A stretch of DNA of 64,000 bases from Cyrtodaria siliqua. Its lineage: Eukaryota > Mollusca > Bivalvia > Adapedonta > Hiatellidae. The notes beneath the pieces are model-generated. The model was not told the DNA's origin. It did not search any database and saw only the letters and a list, made by a program, of their open reading frames with translations. This document shows, piece after piece, positions 44,400 to 55,846 of the stretch (the first letter of the stretch is position 1; each line of letters starts with the position of its first letter). The position numbers were made by a program, and so were the translations under genes. Location: positions 183,246 through 247,245 of the forward strand of contig JAWPHD010002648.1 of the NCBI GenBank assembly GCA_037043455.1. The letters run 5' to 3'.

Positions 44400-44660
44400 C
44401 TTTGTTATGTGTTTTGTTGTGTTAATTAGGTTAACTGGGATACCAATAGGTTAGTACTGAGTTCCTTTGCACCTTAGAACCCGGTTTATACCTTTAACTT
44501 AATATCCCTATCCCGCCACCAACAGGCAAACTTTACAATAAGTATAAAGGTCGAACAGCTTTCACAGAACACAGTAAACCCAAAAACACGCGAAAGGTCA
44601 AACAAGAATGGGAAAATGAAAACAATAAAGGCATACGACGTCACAAACACAAAAAAGGTT
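44400..44660. repeat. RT-element tail scraps in opposite orientations
   Basis: Plus-strand piece at about 44,400-44,505 (CCTTTGCACCTTAGAACCCG), then a minus-strand piece from 44,540 (AGTATAAAGGTCGAACAG, CACAGAACACAGTAAACC, GTCACAAACACAAAAAAGG). The termini face inwards, unlike the 32.2-kb pair. Confidence 0.55.
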
Positions 44661-44823
44661 GACAATATAAACACATGTTTACCATTCTAAACCTACTGTC
44701 GACGAGATATACATGTTACTTACATATTTTGAATATCCGACTCTATAGACACAACCGTTTTGGAGCTACTAACTCATAATTCGTTTTATGCATATTCGAC
44801 CACGGTTATTTTAAGGACCCTTC

Positions 44824-46473
44824 AATACAACCAATACATTATTATATCTCCTGAAAACCAGGATAGAGTTTTGATTAGCGGTTTAATTATCCCCACCTTT
44901 TTTCAAGAAAAAGTGGGGATCATGTATTCCTGTCCGTCCGTCTGTATATCCGTGTGTAATGTTGCGTAACGCCTCCTAAAACACTAAGCGGAATTCCACC
45001 AAATTTAGTGTATGACTTCCCCACATCATGGCAACGTACAAGAGCAACATTATTTTTGACTCCGCTCCATGGGTCAATAGGTCAAATAAACTAAAAATTC
45101 AAATACACTATTATTGTTTAATATTGTTACATACAAATTGGTTTTATACCCATAAGATACACTACATATCAAACGTTTTTTTTATTTGAACATCCGATGT
45201 GCGGCCAGGGTTTGTGCGAATGTCTTCGAGGCCGTGAGGGTCAAATCTTCTTTTTTTACTATGTCTTATCAATTCAACCAAACTTTGTGTAATACTTCAC
45301 CACATCATAGCGATGTGCAAGAGCAACATTATTTTTGACTCTGCCCCAACGGGTCAAAAGGTCAAATACTTGTTTATCATGATTCTTCTGTTGCCAAGAA
45401 ACTATGGTATTGCAGTTCATCATTTCTTCTGTTTCCATAACCTTGCGTACAGGAGGAAGTTAACAATTGCTGCTACTCTTTAACCTCCCTCCATCTGGCC
45501 AATGTTGATTTCCCATTAACAAACGCGACACTGTCTGTGCGCACCCAATAGTGCGAACGTGTAAAGAAACCATTCCCAATATTAGCCTGCATTTACTCAA
45601 AAACTAATTTCTTACATATTGATACCAAGTTCCAGTTAAAACCGGTTTAATACAACCAATACATTATTATATCTCCTGAAAACAAGGATAGAGTTTTGAT
45701 TAGCGGTTTAATTATCCCCACCTTTTTTCAAGAAAAAGTGGGGATCATGTATTCCTGTCCGTCCGTCTGTATATCCGTGTGTAATGTTGCGTAACGCCTC
45801 CTAAAACACTAAGCGGAATTCCACCAAATTTAGTGTATGACTTCCCCACATCATGACAACGTACAAGAGCAACATTATTTTTGACTCCGCTCCATGGGTC
45901 AATAGGTCAAATAAACTAAAAATTCAAATACACTATTATTGTTTAATATTGTTACATACAAATTGGTTTTATACCCATAAGATACACAACATATCAAACG
46001 TTTTTTTTATTTGAACCTCCGATGTGCGGCCAGGGTTTGTGCGAATGTCATCGAGGCCGTGAGGGTCAAATCTTCTTTTTTTACTATGTCTTATCAATTC
46101 AACCAAACTTTGTGTAATACTTCACCACATCATAACGATGTGCAAGAGCAACATTATTTTTGACTCTGCCCCAACGGGTCAAAGGGTCAAATACTTGTTG
46201 ATCATGATTCTTCTGTTGCCAAGAAACTATGGTATTGCAGATCATCATTTCTTCTGTTTCCATAACCTTGCGTACAGGAGGAAGTTAACAATTGCTGCTA
46301 CTCGTTAACCTCCCTCCAGCTGGCCAATGTTGATTTCCCATTAACAAACGCGACACTGTCTGTGCGCACCCAATAGTGCGAACGTGTAAAGAAACCATTT
46401 CCAATATTAGCCTGCATTTACTCAAAAACTAATTTCTTACATATTGATACCAAGTTCCAGTTAAAACCGGTTT
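44824..46473 (+). repeat. Recent 825-bp tandem duplication
   Basis: The unit starts AATACAACCAATACATT at 44,824 and again at 45,649, an 825-bp period. I count about a dozen substitutions between units, so roughly 98-99% identity. Each unit has a hairpin (ATCCCCACCTTTTTTC with AAAAAGTGGGGAT), a GTCCGTCCGTC block, and GCGGAATTCCACCAAATTTAGTG. AAAACCGGTTTAA occurs at the unit junction (45,639) and at the right end (46,463), where it merges into an RT tail that naturally contains ACCGGTTTAAA. No protein. Confidence 0.9.
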
Positions 46474-46673
46474 AAACCCCCCAGTGACCTACGTTGCCAC
46501 TGACCGTTACAAGGCGGTAGCCCTATTGTCAACCCTTTTGTGTTTGTGATGTCGTTTGTATTTATTATTACTTTTGCATCTTGTTTGTCTGTTTGCGTGT
46601 TTGTTTCTGTGTTTTGTGGTTGACTTACCTCCTTGAATGCTCCTTTCCCTGTCCGATCTTTTTATTTTTCTTT
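46465..46673 (+). mobile_element. RT-element 3' terminus
   Basis: ACCGGTTTAAACCCCCCAGT, CACTGACCGTTACAAGGCGG, TTGTCTGTTTGCGTGTTTG, CCTTGAATGCTCCTTTCCC, TCCGATCTTTTTATTTTTC. The stem-loop left arm has a substitution (CAGTGAC instead of CAGTGGC). Confidence 0.75.
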
Positions 46674-48854
46674 TTATTACGAGTTGTACTTATTATTAGA
46701 TTTGACTTCAAAGTCAGCGTATTGGGTTTACAGTATTTTGGTATCGATAGAGTTTCAGTCGAAGCCCGTCGGCAATCTTCCGCTATGGGAATTATTATTG
46801 TTGATATAAAAATAAACAACTCAAAAAATTCCGCTGGTTTTTACTCGTTTATTGACTGATGGTCACCATGTCCGATATATTAAATGATACATAAACTATA
46901 TTCTTAGTGATTCGTTTAATTCCCATGTACTTTTTAAATAGTGATCTATCAGTATATGAAGTGAAACGTAAAATGTTTGAGGACGTCTTTTCCGATTACT
47001 GTTGCTGTGGAGCTATGGTATTGTTTATCATGATGTATGGTAGATACAAACTTTGGGGGTTAATTTGCATATTGCCATGAGTGCATGAGACTTTTGAGAA
47101 TTGTTGATGCAATGTCGGAAAACGAAGCTAGGGGAGATAATCCATGCATCCATTTCTTACTTACACTTCAAAAAGGTGGGAATCTGCGATGGCTCACCAT
47201 CGACTACATCTAGTATTAGAATTGTGCTGTCATTTGGCGGGTTAACTTCTTTAAAAGCATTTTGTCAATGAGTGTTCCATTGCGATAACCATGTTGTCAA
47301 CGTTTTTTATGTGCGTTTTGTTGCATATGTTTTCTTTTATTTATAATTGTATGATGACTGAGTTCTATGAGCATGACCTTCTCCTGTAAATTTGTGCTCC
47401 TTAACAGATCAATCTGCGTATGCGCGTTATAAGTTGTAGGTATTAAAAAATAACAAGATAAACAGTTCAATATAACTATACAATATCATCAAATAACCTT
47501 CCAATGCGAAAGAGAAAGTGAAAAACCTGGCTCAAAATAGTCCATGTCAATCTATCATAATCGCCCATAGGCTTCATATTGAATTCGTGCTTTCTGATTG
47601 GCTTTTCCAAAAAGATACCCCCTGTGGGAAATGTATAAATCTAACCTGTCAAATGGCTGTATTATTCTATTAAAATGGTAGCGAGTCTGAAATAGAATTG
47701 GTCTTTTTAATGTTCATATAAAAAAAACAACAGCAAAAGTAAGCACAGTATGATGCTGGTAAGATATTTTGTGTATAAAGAATGTTGACAACAGGTGAGT
47801 TACCTGTTTTATCCTCATTTCCGGTGGTTTTTGCGAGTTGTGTCGACAGTAACACAACTTTGGCAATTATAGAAGAAAATTTGGACATGCGCACAACTAT
47901 ACAAATTGTGTTTTTATATCAATTATAAGAGACGAATTCAATAGGGTGGTACAGAATGAATCAATAGAAAAGAGCGATAATACATGTTCTGCTGTTGAAC
48001 GTGTTTGTATTGACTTTTACTTAGTGTGATAGGTTTAAATTAACGATATAGGTGTCTGCAATAAGTATAGTTTGACAAATACATTGCCGGAGTGGACCCG
48101 CGCATATTACAATATTATTTGATCTCATATATACTTGCTTGCTAAACAGTCTGATCGTCATTACACACTAGTGGTATACGGACTCTAATACATACATTTG
48201 CATGCTGTGCGGTTGTAGTGAGCTGTATTTGGAATTAGGGAATACAAACTAGATAAACAGTAACATGCTTTGCTCGTAATTAGTATTGTGTCATTTTATC
48301 AAACAACTTTATTATGGGAATACCTCTTTATTAATCGACCATCGGTCTGCATTTACTTTTTGAAAAATGACAACCATCATGTAATTTTCCCTACCCCCAC
48401 CCCACACTCCCACAACGTCACACACACGCACACGCACATGTATGTCTCATCCTTAACCCAGACTCCCATATAAATAAAAGTTGAAAAAGTGTGTTTTCAA
48501 AACATGTCATGTATTTCTGACTCAAAAAATGGAGATTATAATTTAAAAAGTATAACGTTATAACATTAAATTCTTCTAATTGATAATCATCAGTTAATTA
48601 TTCTTTAATCATTTATTCATTAATTAATCAAACAAATCAATAAATCAATCAATCAATACAACGGTCAAAAGTAAATTAACTCTCTCTATAAATCCGAAAG
48701 TTAAATTGTGCGTGATTCAAATTACAAAGCAATTAATAATATTGTCAAGAACGTGCCGTAACGTGACTTTTTTGTCACATGATAAAAACGTTATATATGA
48801 TATATCTAAGCGTAGAGATAACTTAATATAACATGTATCGATTATTAAAATAAT
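46674..48854. other. AT-rich intergenic DNA
   Basis: No gene recognised. An imperfect AATC/AATCAATC microsatellite lies at about 48,600-48,660. CACACACGCACACGCACA occurs near 48,420. Small frames have no motif. Confidence 0.45.
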
Positions 48855-48858
48855 TGGC

Positions 48859-49112
48859 ATGAAATGCAAAGTTGATAATTGTCAGCAAAAGAGGTTAATA
48901 AAAAACACAATTGATGACAGGAGAGATGATATTAAATTTAAAATCTTTAATTATCCCTATTGGGACTTGGATGTTCCCGGAGTTATTCATTTGCTAGAGG
49001 CTTTTATTAGAGTTGAATACTTTAACATTTTTTATCCTGTTCTTCTTTTAAAATATAAAAGTTATTTAAAAACGTCCAAGCATCCTTGGTCATGATCACC
49101 TTCATACAATCT
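48859..49112 (+). pseudogene. RT-element fragment (post-YLDD region)
   Basis: DDRRDDIKFKIFNYPYWDLD corresponds to the family's KRDDFNFDIVNYPHLDGD, then VPGVI..LLEAFIRVEYFNI (for VPRATSYGV...SRACTRVEDFNI), then a jump to KYKSYLKT and HPWS*SPSYN (GHDHFHTIF region). 78 codons open, internally deleted. Confidence 0.65.
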
Positions 49113-49134
49113 TTAGTATGCCCACGCTTTAAAA

Positions 49135-49275
49135 AAAACTAGACTATAGGGGATATAGTTAACGCCTCAGTGTATCTGTCTGTCCGTCCGTTACCATATA
49201 TTCTTCTTAAAAACTCAGCGGAAGTCAACCAAACTTAGTGTATGACTTCCATGCGATAACGGCGAGCAAAAGCAA
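49135..49275 (+). repeat. Relative of the 825-bp unit
   Basis: AACTAGACTATAGGGGATAT, TCTGTCTGTCCGTCCGTT, AAAACTCAGCGGAAGTCAAC, CAAACTTAGTGTATGACTTC and GAGCAAAAGCAACAT match 44,930-45,045 in order, strongly diverged. Confidence 0.7.
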
Positions 49276-49859
49276 CATGAGCGTAATTAAATTATGTATC
49301 AAATGAAACTTTAAGATTATTGGATTACACTGTATATATGTTATACGTAATATGAATTAATTAGACCTTTATATCATGTATATGTTCAACATTGTTTCAA
49401 CATGGTTGGTTATGATACTCGCATATAAACTATAAACATCAAAAGTATTTGTTTCAAAATCAGATGTCAGCCCCAGGGGTGGGTGGTGAGACGAAGGAAA
49501 TATGATTTATCATGTTTTAACCATGGGTCAAATTATATTGTTTCTTTCTCAGATTACATATTACACCGGGTGGACATTAAATGTTATGTATAGCAGTGAC
49601 AAAGAATAAAGATGTTATGTTGATTTATAGCATCTAATTTTATATAAGCATAATGCATATATGTTTTATTAATGTATACAATAAAGAATAACCAAATAAA
49701 TTACAACTGTACTGTTCAAATATTTATTTTAAAAATAGTGTATTTAAGAAATCAAAGCAACCAGACAAAATAAATGTGATATTTTCCAAAAGTACAGTCA
49801 AAACGTATTTCACAAAAAGACGTTCGAATTTCTTTTTCTCATCCATAAAACATGTTAAC
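49276..49859. other. AT-rich intergenic DNA
   Basis: Nothing recognised. Confidence 0.4.
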
Positions 49860-50015
49860 ATTCCAGCGGCTTATTTGTCCACTGACCGTTTCCAAGGCGA
49901 TAGCCCTATTGTCAACCCTTTCGTGTTTGTGATGTCCTTATTTGGCCTTTTATTCATCTTCAAAGACGTTCTTTGTTGATGTGTGTGTTAGGGGTTGACT
50001 GTCGGCCTTGCATGC
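49860..50015 (+). repeat. RT-element tail scrap
   Basis: CCAGCGGCTTATTTGTCCACTGACC, CCAAGGCGATAGCCCTATTG, TTTCGTGTTTGTGATGTC, then GGTTGACTGTCGGCCTTG and CATGCTA. Decayed; the terminus is missing. Confidence 0.65.
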
Positions 50016-50991
50016 TATTAAATTAAATTCAGTTAACTATTACTGTATTGTGCTTATGTTTGACTGCATTGGCGATTCCAAATAGCGTATATAGAGCTCA
50101 GTGAAGAGTTAATTTTCTGTATCCCTCGTGTATGGACATAGTTAATTGTGAATTCCATTTTCTGTATACGTTTTGGAATCGATATGAAATGTGTTTTGTT
50201 CTTATACAATTCCAGGGAAGTTTTGTATAAGTGTATGAGTTTGTTATAATGTGCGTAAATGTCATTTAGACCTCACTGCTCAAAACGCTAATAATCGGGA
50301 GGTGTTTGATGAAAGTAATGTATTACCGGAAGAGCGTGACGTCATAGCTTCTTTGTTGTTTTTCTTTGGTGCTGATGCGGCCATTTTTTTGACATGTTCA
50401 AAGACATTGACATTTTGGAGTTTGGCATATACAAGTAAACGTAAGTAGAAACTGTGTTTTTATGTGCATACAATTTACAGTGTCTTCTGTTGTACGTGTC
50501 AAAATGAAGATAGGCTAGCAAACACTTGCACTTTATTTGTTATTCAATCTGCATGGTTAAATATGGGAAGGCAGTGTGTTTACAAACATTACAGTGACTT
50601 TTCTGATTTTCGTTTTGTTTTGTTTTGTAGGCCTATTTGCCAGCTAAAGTAAAATAATAACAGAAAACCACGGAGGGTGTCCTTTTCCCGACATATTTTC
50701 TGTTGGGAGTGTGATAAGTTTTGTTTCAGCGATTCAACGAAGTGAGTCGTAGTAAACACATGTATTGTAAGTATTATGCGAAACTTTATCATTTTACTGT
50801 GTTTTGAAGTGTAATTTATGTGCCTATGCGATGAAGTGAGATATAAAATAGCGTATATGTATGTTTTCATAACGTGACGTTTGTTCATGTTGGACCGTTT
50901 ATGTTGTTGTTATTAGAATGGAAAAGAACATTTTTATTTTGAGTTTGTTTGTATGGGATTTTACATCATTTTAAAAACATGTAAGTTTATA
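50016..50991. other. AT-rich intergenic DNA
   Basis: No confident gene. The frame at 50,251-50,448 (65 codons) does not start with ATG and has no family I recognise. Nothing else seen. Confidence 0.4.
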
Positions 50992-51182
50992 TGTGACGGT
51001 CAATTTTATTTTTGTGGTGGAGGCAGTCCACCAACCTTTCCTGGGTAGAGCCAGTACTGTACATCTCCCGCCATCGTAAAAATCGACACTTCACTTTCAA
51101 GTCGAACTCGCAGTGGGATTCGAACCCGCAGCGGTGAGAAGCGAAGGTTAACAACGCATCGTCGTTAACCATTCGGCCACAA
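50992..51182 (-). mobile_element. tRNA-derived SINE, minus strand
   Basis: Minus strand: TGTGGCCGAATGGTTAACG (A-box region) and GCGGGTTCGAATCCCACTG (B-box region), with a long variable arm like Ser/Leu tRNAs between them. The body is GTGTCGATTTTTACGATGG, CGGGAGATGTACAGTACTGG, CAGGAAAGGTTGGTGGACTG, and the tail ends CAAAAATAAAATTGACCGTC. About 190 bp. The 61-codon frame here is a by-product. Confidence 0.75.
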
Positions 51183-52058
51183 TTGAATCAATGTAACGCT
51201 ATGGCGTACCGCTGTTGTTTAAATGCGTTTCCGCATGCAGAATCAACCTGTTAGATAGTCCATGAAATACGCGTCGTCAACAGTGAGTCCACTTCTGATA
51301 TGCATCATCCTGCGACGTAACTAATACACTTTATTTTCATAAATGTACAACATACCTAAACAAAGATACTACACAGTTAATACTTTGAAAGAGTTATTTG
51401 ATACTATAGATTTTAGTCTTGTTTTAGATTTCCTTAAAGAAATCAGACTTTATAAATCAATATAATATTGTCCTATATATATTAACTTGTTTACAAGCCC
51501 GTTGGCGGGCATTTGTTGATTTACATATATATATAGTTTATATTGCTACCATATCATCCCTTATTTGTAGATAGTTTTATCTTTATACGTTTACATTATT
51601 TTAAATTACTACTTCATTCCTTCATGTTTTTGCGCGCAATATGACCTATTTATGTGTCGACGTGCCGTAAAACACCATTCATTCATTACAACATACCTAA
51701 AGTGAAGAATGGTCATTTCTTATCCATGTCATTCATACATGTTTATTCCGAAAAACATTCTAAAAAAAACTTTGGTTTAAATGTACATATTATGCATTGC
51801 CAGAACGGCAACACATACAGTGTTTTCCGCAGTGATGTCATTCAAATGTTTACACACGGTCAGATCATATATGCGCATTGCTGTGAAATATTAATTCTGT
51901 TTATTATTAATATCTTTATTAATGTAATGTATATATTATAAGTGTCATAAATGTGACATTCAGTTGACGATTAAATATTTGTTCATTATGTAAGAGCCTT
52001 TGTTTCGAGATTTGTTGTAGTTTATTTGGGCTAGTAGTTTTTAACCTAGAACGGTGTG
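51183..52058. other. AT-rich intergenic DNA
   Basis: No gene recognised. TATATATATA near 51,525 and 51,930. Confidence 0.4.
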
Positions 52059-52350
52059 CAGTCTGAAATTGTTATTAGTCTCTTATGAACTCCTTGCCGG
52101 ATTTCAAAGAATCTTGGCGGGGAAGATCAGTACCAAGCCTAGTTGCACCTGTCATTGCCGTGTTCTGGTTGAATGAGTTTTTGTCCTTTTAAGGTTTTAA
52201 TGCACAAACTTTGTCTCAATTAACTTTCCTGATTCAACGGTCGGATTTCAACGAAATCTTGGCAGGGATGATTAGTACCAAGCCTAGTTGAACATTTCAT
52301 TGTCGTGTTCCAGTTATGATCAATTAAAGGTTTTAATACACTAACTTTGT
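52059..52350 (+). repeat. Diverged repeat, two units
   Basis: GGATTTCAAAGAATCTTGGC, AGTACCAAGCCTAGTTG and GTGTTCTGGTTGAATGA at 52,095-52,180. Again TTCAACGAAATCTTGGCAGG, AGTACCAAGCCTAGTTGAAC and GTGTTCCAGTTATGA at 52,245-52,320. A third relative lies at 53,540-53,605. Non-coding. Confidence 0.75.
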
Positions 52351-52743
52351 CAGCGATTTGTTTCATTATTTTGGGATTAGGTCCGGTTCCGATCAGATTA
52401 GGAAAATCCGTGTCATGAAATCGCCCAAAATGGGAGATATTACAAACCAATTAAGTAAACAAGGACTATGCAAGCAAGTGTTCTGTTATATTATAAGATA
52501 TGCACTGAATTACAAACATTTTAAAAATGTCTACAATAAGGTTTTGCTGTTCAGCAGTGAGTGTGTTAGTACTCTCTTGTCTGATCCTCATTAGGGATGA
52601 CAACGTTGTTTGGCTCAGCCTGTTCCGATTAACTAACAATCACTAGCCCAAGTCAAAATTGAGTAATGGCAATATACTATTTAACAAAAAGGTAAATACA
52701 AATTATTTAATAAAATAACATTCTTGTTATAATAATTTAAAGT
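52351..52743. other. Non-coding, no call
   Basis: Probably the downstream region of the minus-strand exon at 52,744-53,055. No clear AATAAA close to the stop on the minus strand. Confidence 0.35.
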
Positions 52744-53055
52744 TTATTTAAAAACGAACTGGGTCGCGTTTGGTCCTAGAGCTGTTGATGAAGATACGTC
52801 GTCATGTTTGTTCATTGTCTGAATCATTTTTGAAGCATTACTTTTGCTTGCACCTGCTTGCTTCGCAGAGATAAGGGAAGTTGCTTTCTTGTGTGGTTTG
52901 CCTTTTTCAACAACCGATTCCAATTTAAATGTATTACTTCCCTTAACAAACGACGATGTCTTGTCTTTTTCGTCGGTGGTTAACTCGACGCAGCATGAAC
53001 AAAACATTTTGCTGTCGCGAAATTCGAGACAATCTCGCCCTTTCATCATGTCCAT
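52744..53055 (-). CDS. TTF/BED-like zinc-finger exon, ZNF862-like (putative host gene or domesticated transposase)
   Basis: Minus-strand frame, about 103 codons from the first in-frame ATG (53,053-53,055; MDMMKGRDCLEF). The open frame reaches 53,121 without another ATG; a stop lies just upstream. Visible features: MFCSCCVEL (C-x2-C pair), SSFVKGSNTFKLES, then EKGKPHKKA. This order (aromatic/charged lead, MFC-x-x-C, F..GSN.FKLES, H.K) resembles the TTF-type zinc finger of ZNF862/C17orf113-like proteins, which descend from hAT-type transposases. The downstream part (SKSNASKMIQTMNKHDD) resembles the linker before their dimerisation region, but the frame stops soon after and no hATC domain is present. 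It could be the first exon of a spliced gene, a short isoform or a relic. The sequence is CpG-richer than its surroundings and stop-free, which favours a real exon. The identification is from memory. Confidence 0.45.
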   Translation of the reverse strand: MDMMKGRDCLEFRDSKMFCSCCVELTTDEKDKTSSFVKGSNTFKLESVVEKGKPHKKATSLISAKQAGASKSNASKMIQTMNKHDDVSSSTALGPNATQFVFK

Positions 53056-53480
53056 ATATGCGTGTACGTTTTTCGCGGTCGTATTCTTTTGATTTTTCGT
53101 TTTTCTCTCGTCGAGTTTCAACTTTGTTCGAGGGGTTTATTTGCATTTTGTAAAGAACGTTACGTTTTGTATTCGTGGTTATTAAAACGTTTGCAAGAAT
53201 TTGCTAAAATTAAAACGAAAAACCCCGGTCTCGTCTAGAATATCGAGGCAACTGACAATACGCAGATCCCAACATGCATACACATGCGCAATTAGATGTT
53301 ATGATAGACCCTAAACATCCGGTTTGTACAAAATATCGGAAGAGGATCGGTTTTATTTTCATTGCCGATATCGTGCTCGAAATTGGGAATTGTTTTTTTT
53401 TGAAATTGGGACATTTTGTTTAAAATTGGGGAAAATGTTATATTGATTCGATTGGGAACGCGTCCGTTTATCGGTACCGC
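53056..53480 (-). promoter_or_regulatory. CpG-richer region upstream of the zinc-finger exon
   Basis: Contains many CpG dinucleotides for this AT-rich window (TTCGCGGTCGTATTC near 53,075, CTCTCGTCGAGTTTC near 53,106, GGTCTCGTCTAGAATATCG near 53,226, GAACGCGTCCGTTTATCGG near 53,456). Its position upstream of a minus-strand exon fits a promoter. No TATA box is assigned; this is inference from composition. Confidence 0.3.
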
Positions 53481-53514
53481 TTATATAAAGAAAAAAATCA
53501 CTGTTTGTATAGAC

Positions 53515-54620
53515 TAGTTCTCCTGAACCTCTGGTTGCAATTCAACGAACCTTGGCAGGGCTGATCTGTACCAAGCCTAGTTGTATAGCCATGTTCTGGT
53601 TGATTTTTTTTGGGAAAGAGTTATGGCTTTGCAGTTTGCTTTGTTTTCCCGAAGTTTGGTTATTTTTTTTAGCAGTTAAGGAAGGAATTTGCCAGGTTAG
53701 TACTACGTTGGCGGTTTGGTGGGTGCCTGAAGTTGAACTGTGTTGCATTTGTGTTTGTAGATATAGGTCTTCTTGGCTTCATATGGCCATTCGCATTGAC
53801 CGATTTACATACGAATTGCTCCATGGTCGAGGTATGTCGAATGGAAAGCCTTTATCCTCCATCTATTCTCCCTTTGAGGTTGCTGTCAAAATATAATCTT
53901 ATATGGCATTTTGTGTTCAGTTTTTGATAGTCAAAGCTTGGCGTTTTATAATTGTGCATTTATAAGCCATTGACTTTGTGTAGTTATTTCATTGCTTTAT
54001 GTCTTGTGCTATTCTTTACATGGTGTTGCGGTTTGTCTTTCCAGCGTAAAGGTATTCTGCTTTGTTGTGTATCCTGCATCAGGTGTTGAGAGACAGCAGT
54101 AGTGACAGAAATTGTGTCTTGCGACAGATGTTAATGGACGGCAACAGCGAATGAAAGAGATTTGTCAGGTTAATATTCCATACTTTGGTATTAAAATTGG
54201 GAAAAAACAGTCAAATCTGCAACTGGGAAGAGGCATTTTACGCCAATGCTCCTCGCTGATTGTAGCCAGCTGGGGTATCCATGTCATATGAACACATTTC
54301 GAGGTTCACGTATAAACTCACAGTCTGAAACCTTATAGGGCCATTTCTTTGATCAATTGTTGAAAGAACATACTGTTGCAACAGGCATAGCTTAGGTGCA
54401 ATGCGCTATTCAGCAGATGTTTCAGCATTTCCATTTTTTTTCAGATTTACATGTAACAAAACATATCGTTGCCACATTATATTTGCTTCATTTATGTCTT
54501 GTGCTCTTTACATGATTTGGCGGTTTCTATTTCCAGTGTTACGGTATTCTGCCTTGTTGTGTTTCCTGCGTGACGTGTTGAGAGACAGCAGTAGTGACAA
54601 GAAGATATTTACCAGGTTAG
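53515..54620 (+). repeat. Diverged repeat region, partly duplicated
   Basis: 53,540-53,605 belongs to the CTTGGCAGGGCTGATCTGTA repeat of 52.1-52.3 kb. A block at 53,994-54,120 (TTTATGTCTTGTGCT, GGTATTCTGCTTTGTTGTGT, TGTTGAGAGACAGCAGTAGT) recurs at 54,492-54,605 (GGTATTCTGCCTTGTTGTGT, TGTTGAGAGACAGCAGTAGT). Frames such as 53,552-53,896 and 54,401-54,742 lie in these repeats, and I do not consider them genes. Confidence 0.6.
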
Positions 54621-54756
54621 TATTTCAGGTTAGAATGTTTGTGAGTACTTTCTTCATTTTTCCCCCTAAACTTTGCGTTCATGACCCATACTGTCACGAT
54701 TACGAATTTGAGGGCTTTCGCATGCAAATTAGGCAAGTATAAACCATTCATTTTTA

Positions 54757-55805
54757 GCTCTACTGGCCGAAGGCCAGCAGAGCTTATGGGATGCCGAGTT
54801 GTCCGTCGTCCGTCCGTCGTCCGTCCGTCCGTCCGTCCGTCGTCCGTTGTTAACTTTTGTCTCGTTAAGACGATAGGGCCTTCATTTTTCAACCTATCTT
54901 TACCACACTTTACCACATTGTTAATATCAATGAAAGCTCGAACAAGTTCGAAAACCAGCCAGATTGGACCAGTTACACCAGAGTTATGGTCCTTGATTTA
55001 GTTGAAAATGCTATATTGCTATATTTTGCCTCGTTAAGATGATAGGGCCTTCGTTTTTCATCATATCTTTACCAAACTTTACCACATTGTTAATATCAAT
55101 GAAAGCTCGGACAAGTTCGAAAACCAGCCATATCGGACTAGTAACACTCACTAACAGCGGAGTTCTGGCCCTTGATTAAGTTAAAAATGCTATATTTTGC
55201 CTCGTTAAGACGCTAGGGGCTTTATTTTTCATCCAATCTTTACCAAACTTTATCAGATGGTTAATATTAATGAAAGCTCGGACAAGTTCGAAAACCAGCC
55301 ATATCGGAATAGTAAGAGCGGAGTTATGGCCCTTGATTTAGTTAAAAATGCTATATTTTGCCTCGTTAAGACGATAGGGGCTTCATTGTTCATCCGATCT
55401 TTATCAAACTTAATCAGATTGTTAATGTCATTAAAAGCTCGAACAAGTTCGAAAACCAACCATATCGGACCAGTAACAGCGGAGTTGTGGCCCTTGATTT
55501 AGTTAAAAATGCTATATTTTGCCTCGTTAAGACGATAGGGGCTTCATTGTTCATCTGATCTTTACCAAACTTTATCAGATTGTTAATATCAATGAAAGCT
55601 AGAGCAAGTTCGAAAACTAGCCATATCGGAACAGGAACAGCGGAGTTATGGCCCTTGATTTAGTTAAAAATGCTATATTTTGCCTCGTTAAGACGAGAGG
55701 GCCTTCATTTTTCATCCGATCGTTACCAAACTTTTATTTTTTTAATTTTTTTTTTTAATTTATATATATATTTTTTTTTTTTATTTTTTTTTTTTTTAAA
55801 TTTTT

Positions 55806-55846
<41 letters not shown>

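Noticed and set aside
44824..46473. LTR retrotransposon with two LTRs
   Set aside because: The two 825-bp units are directly adjacent with nothing between them, and they do not begin and end with TG...CA.
54617..55502. Frames of 60-106 codons on both strands in the 161-bp array
   Set aside because: Open simply because the monomer lacks stops in some frames. Present on both strands and repeating with the monomer.
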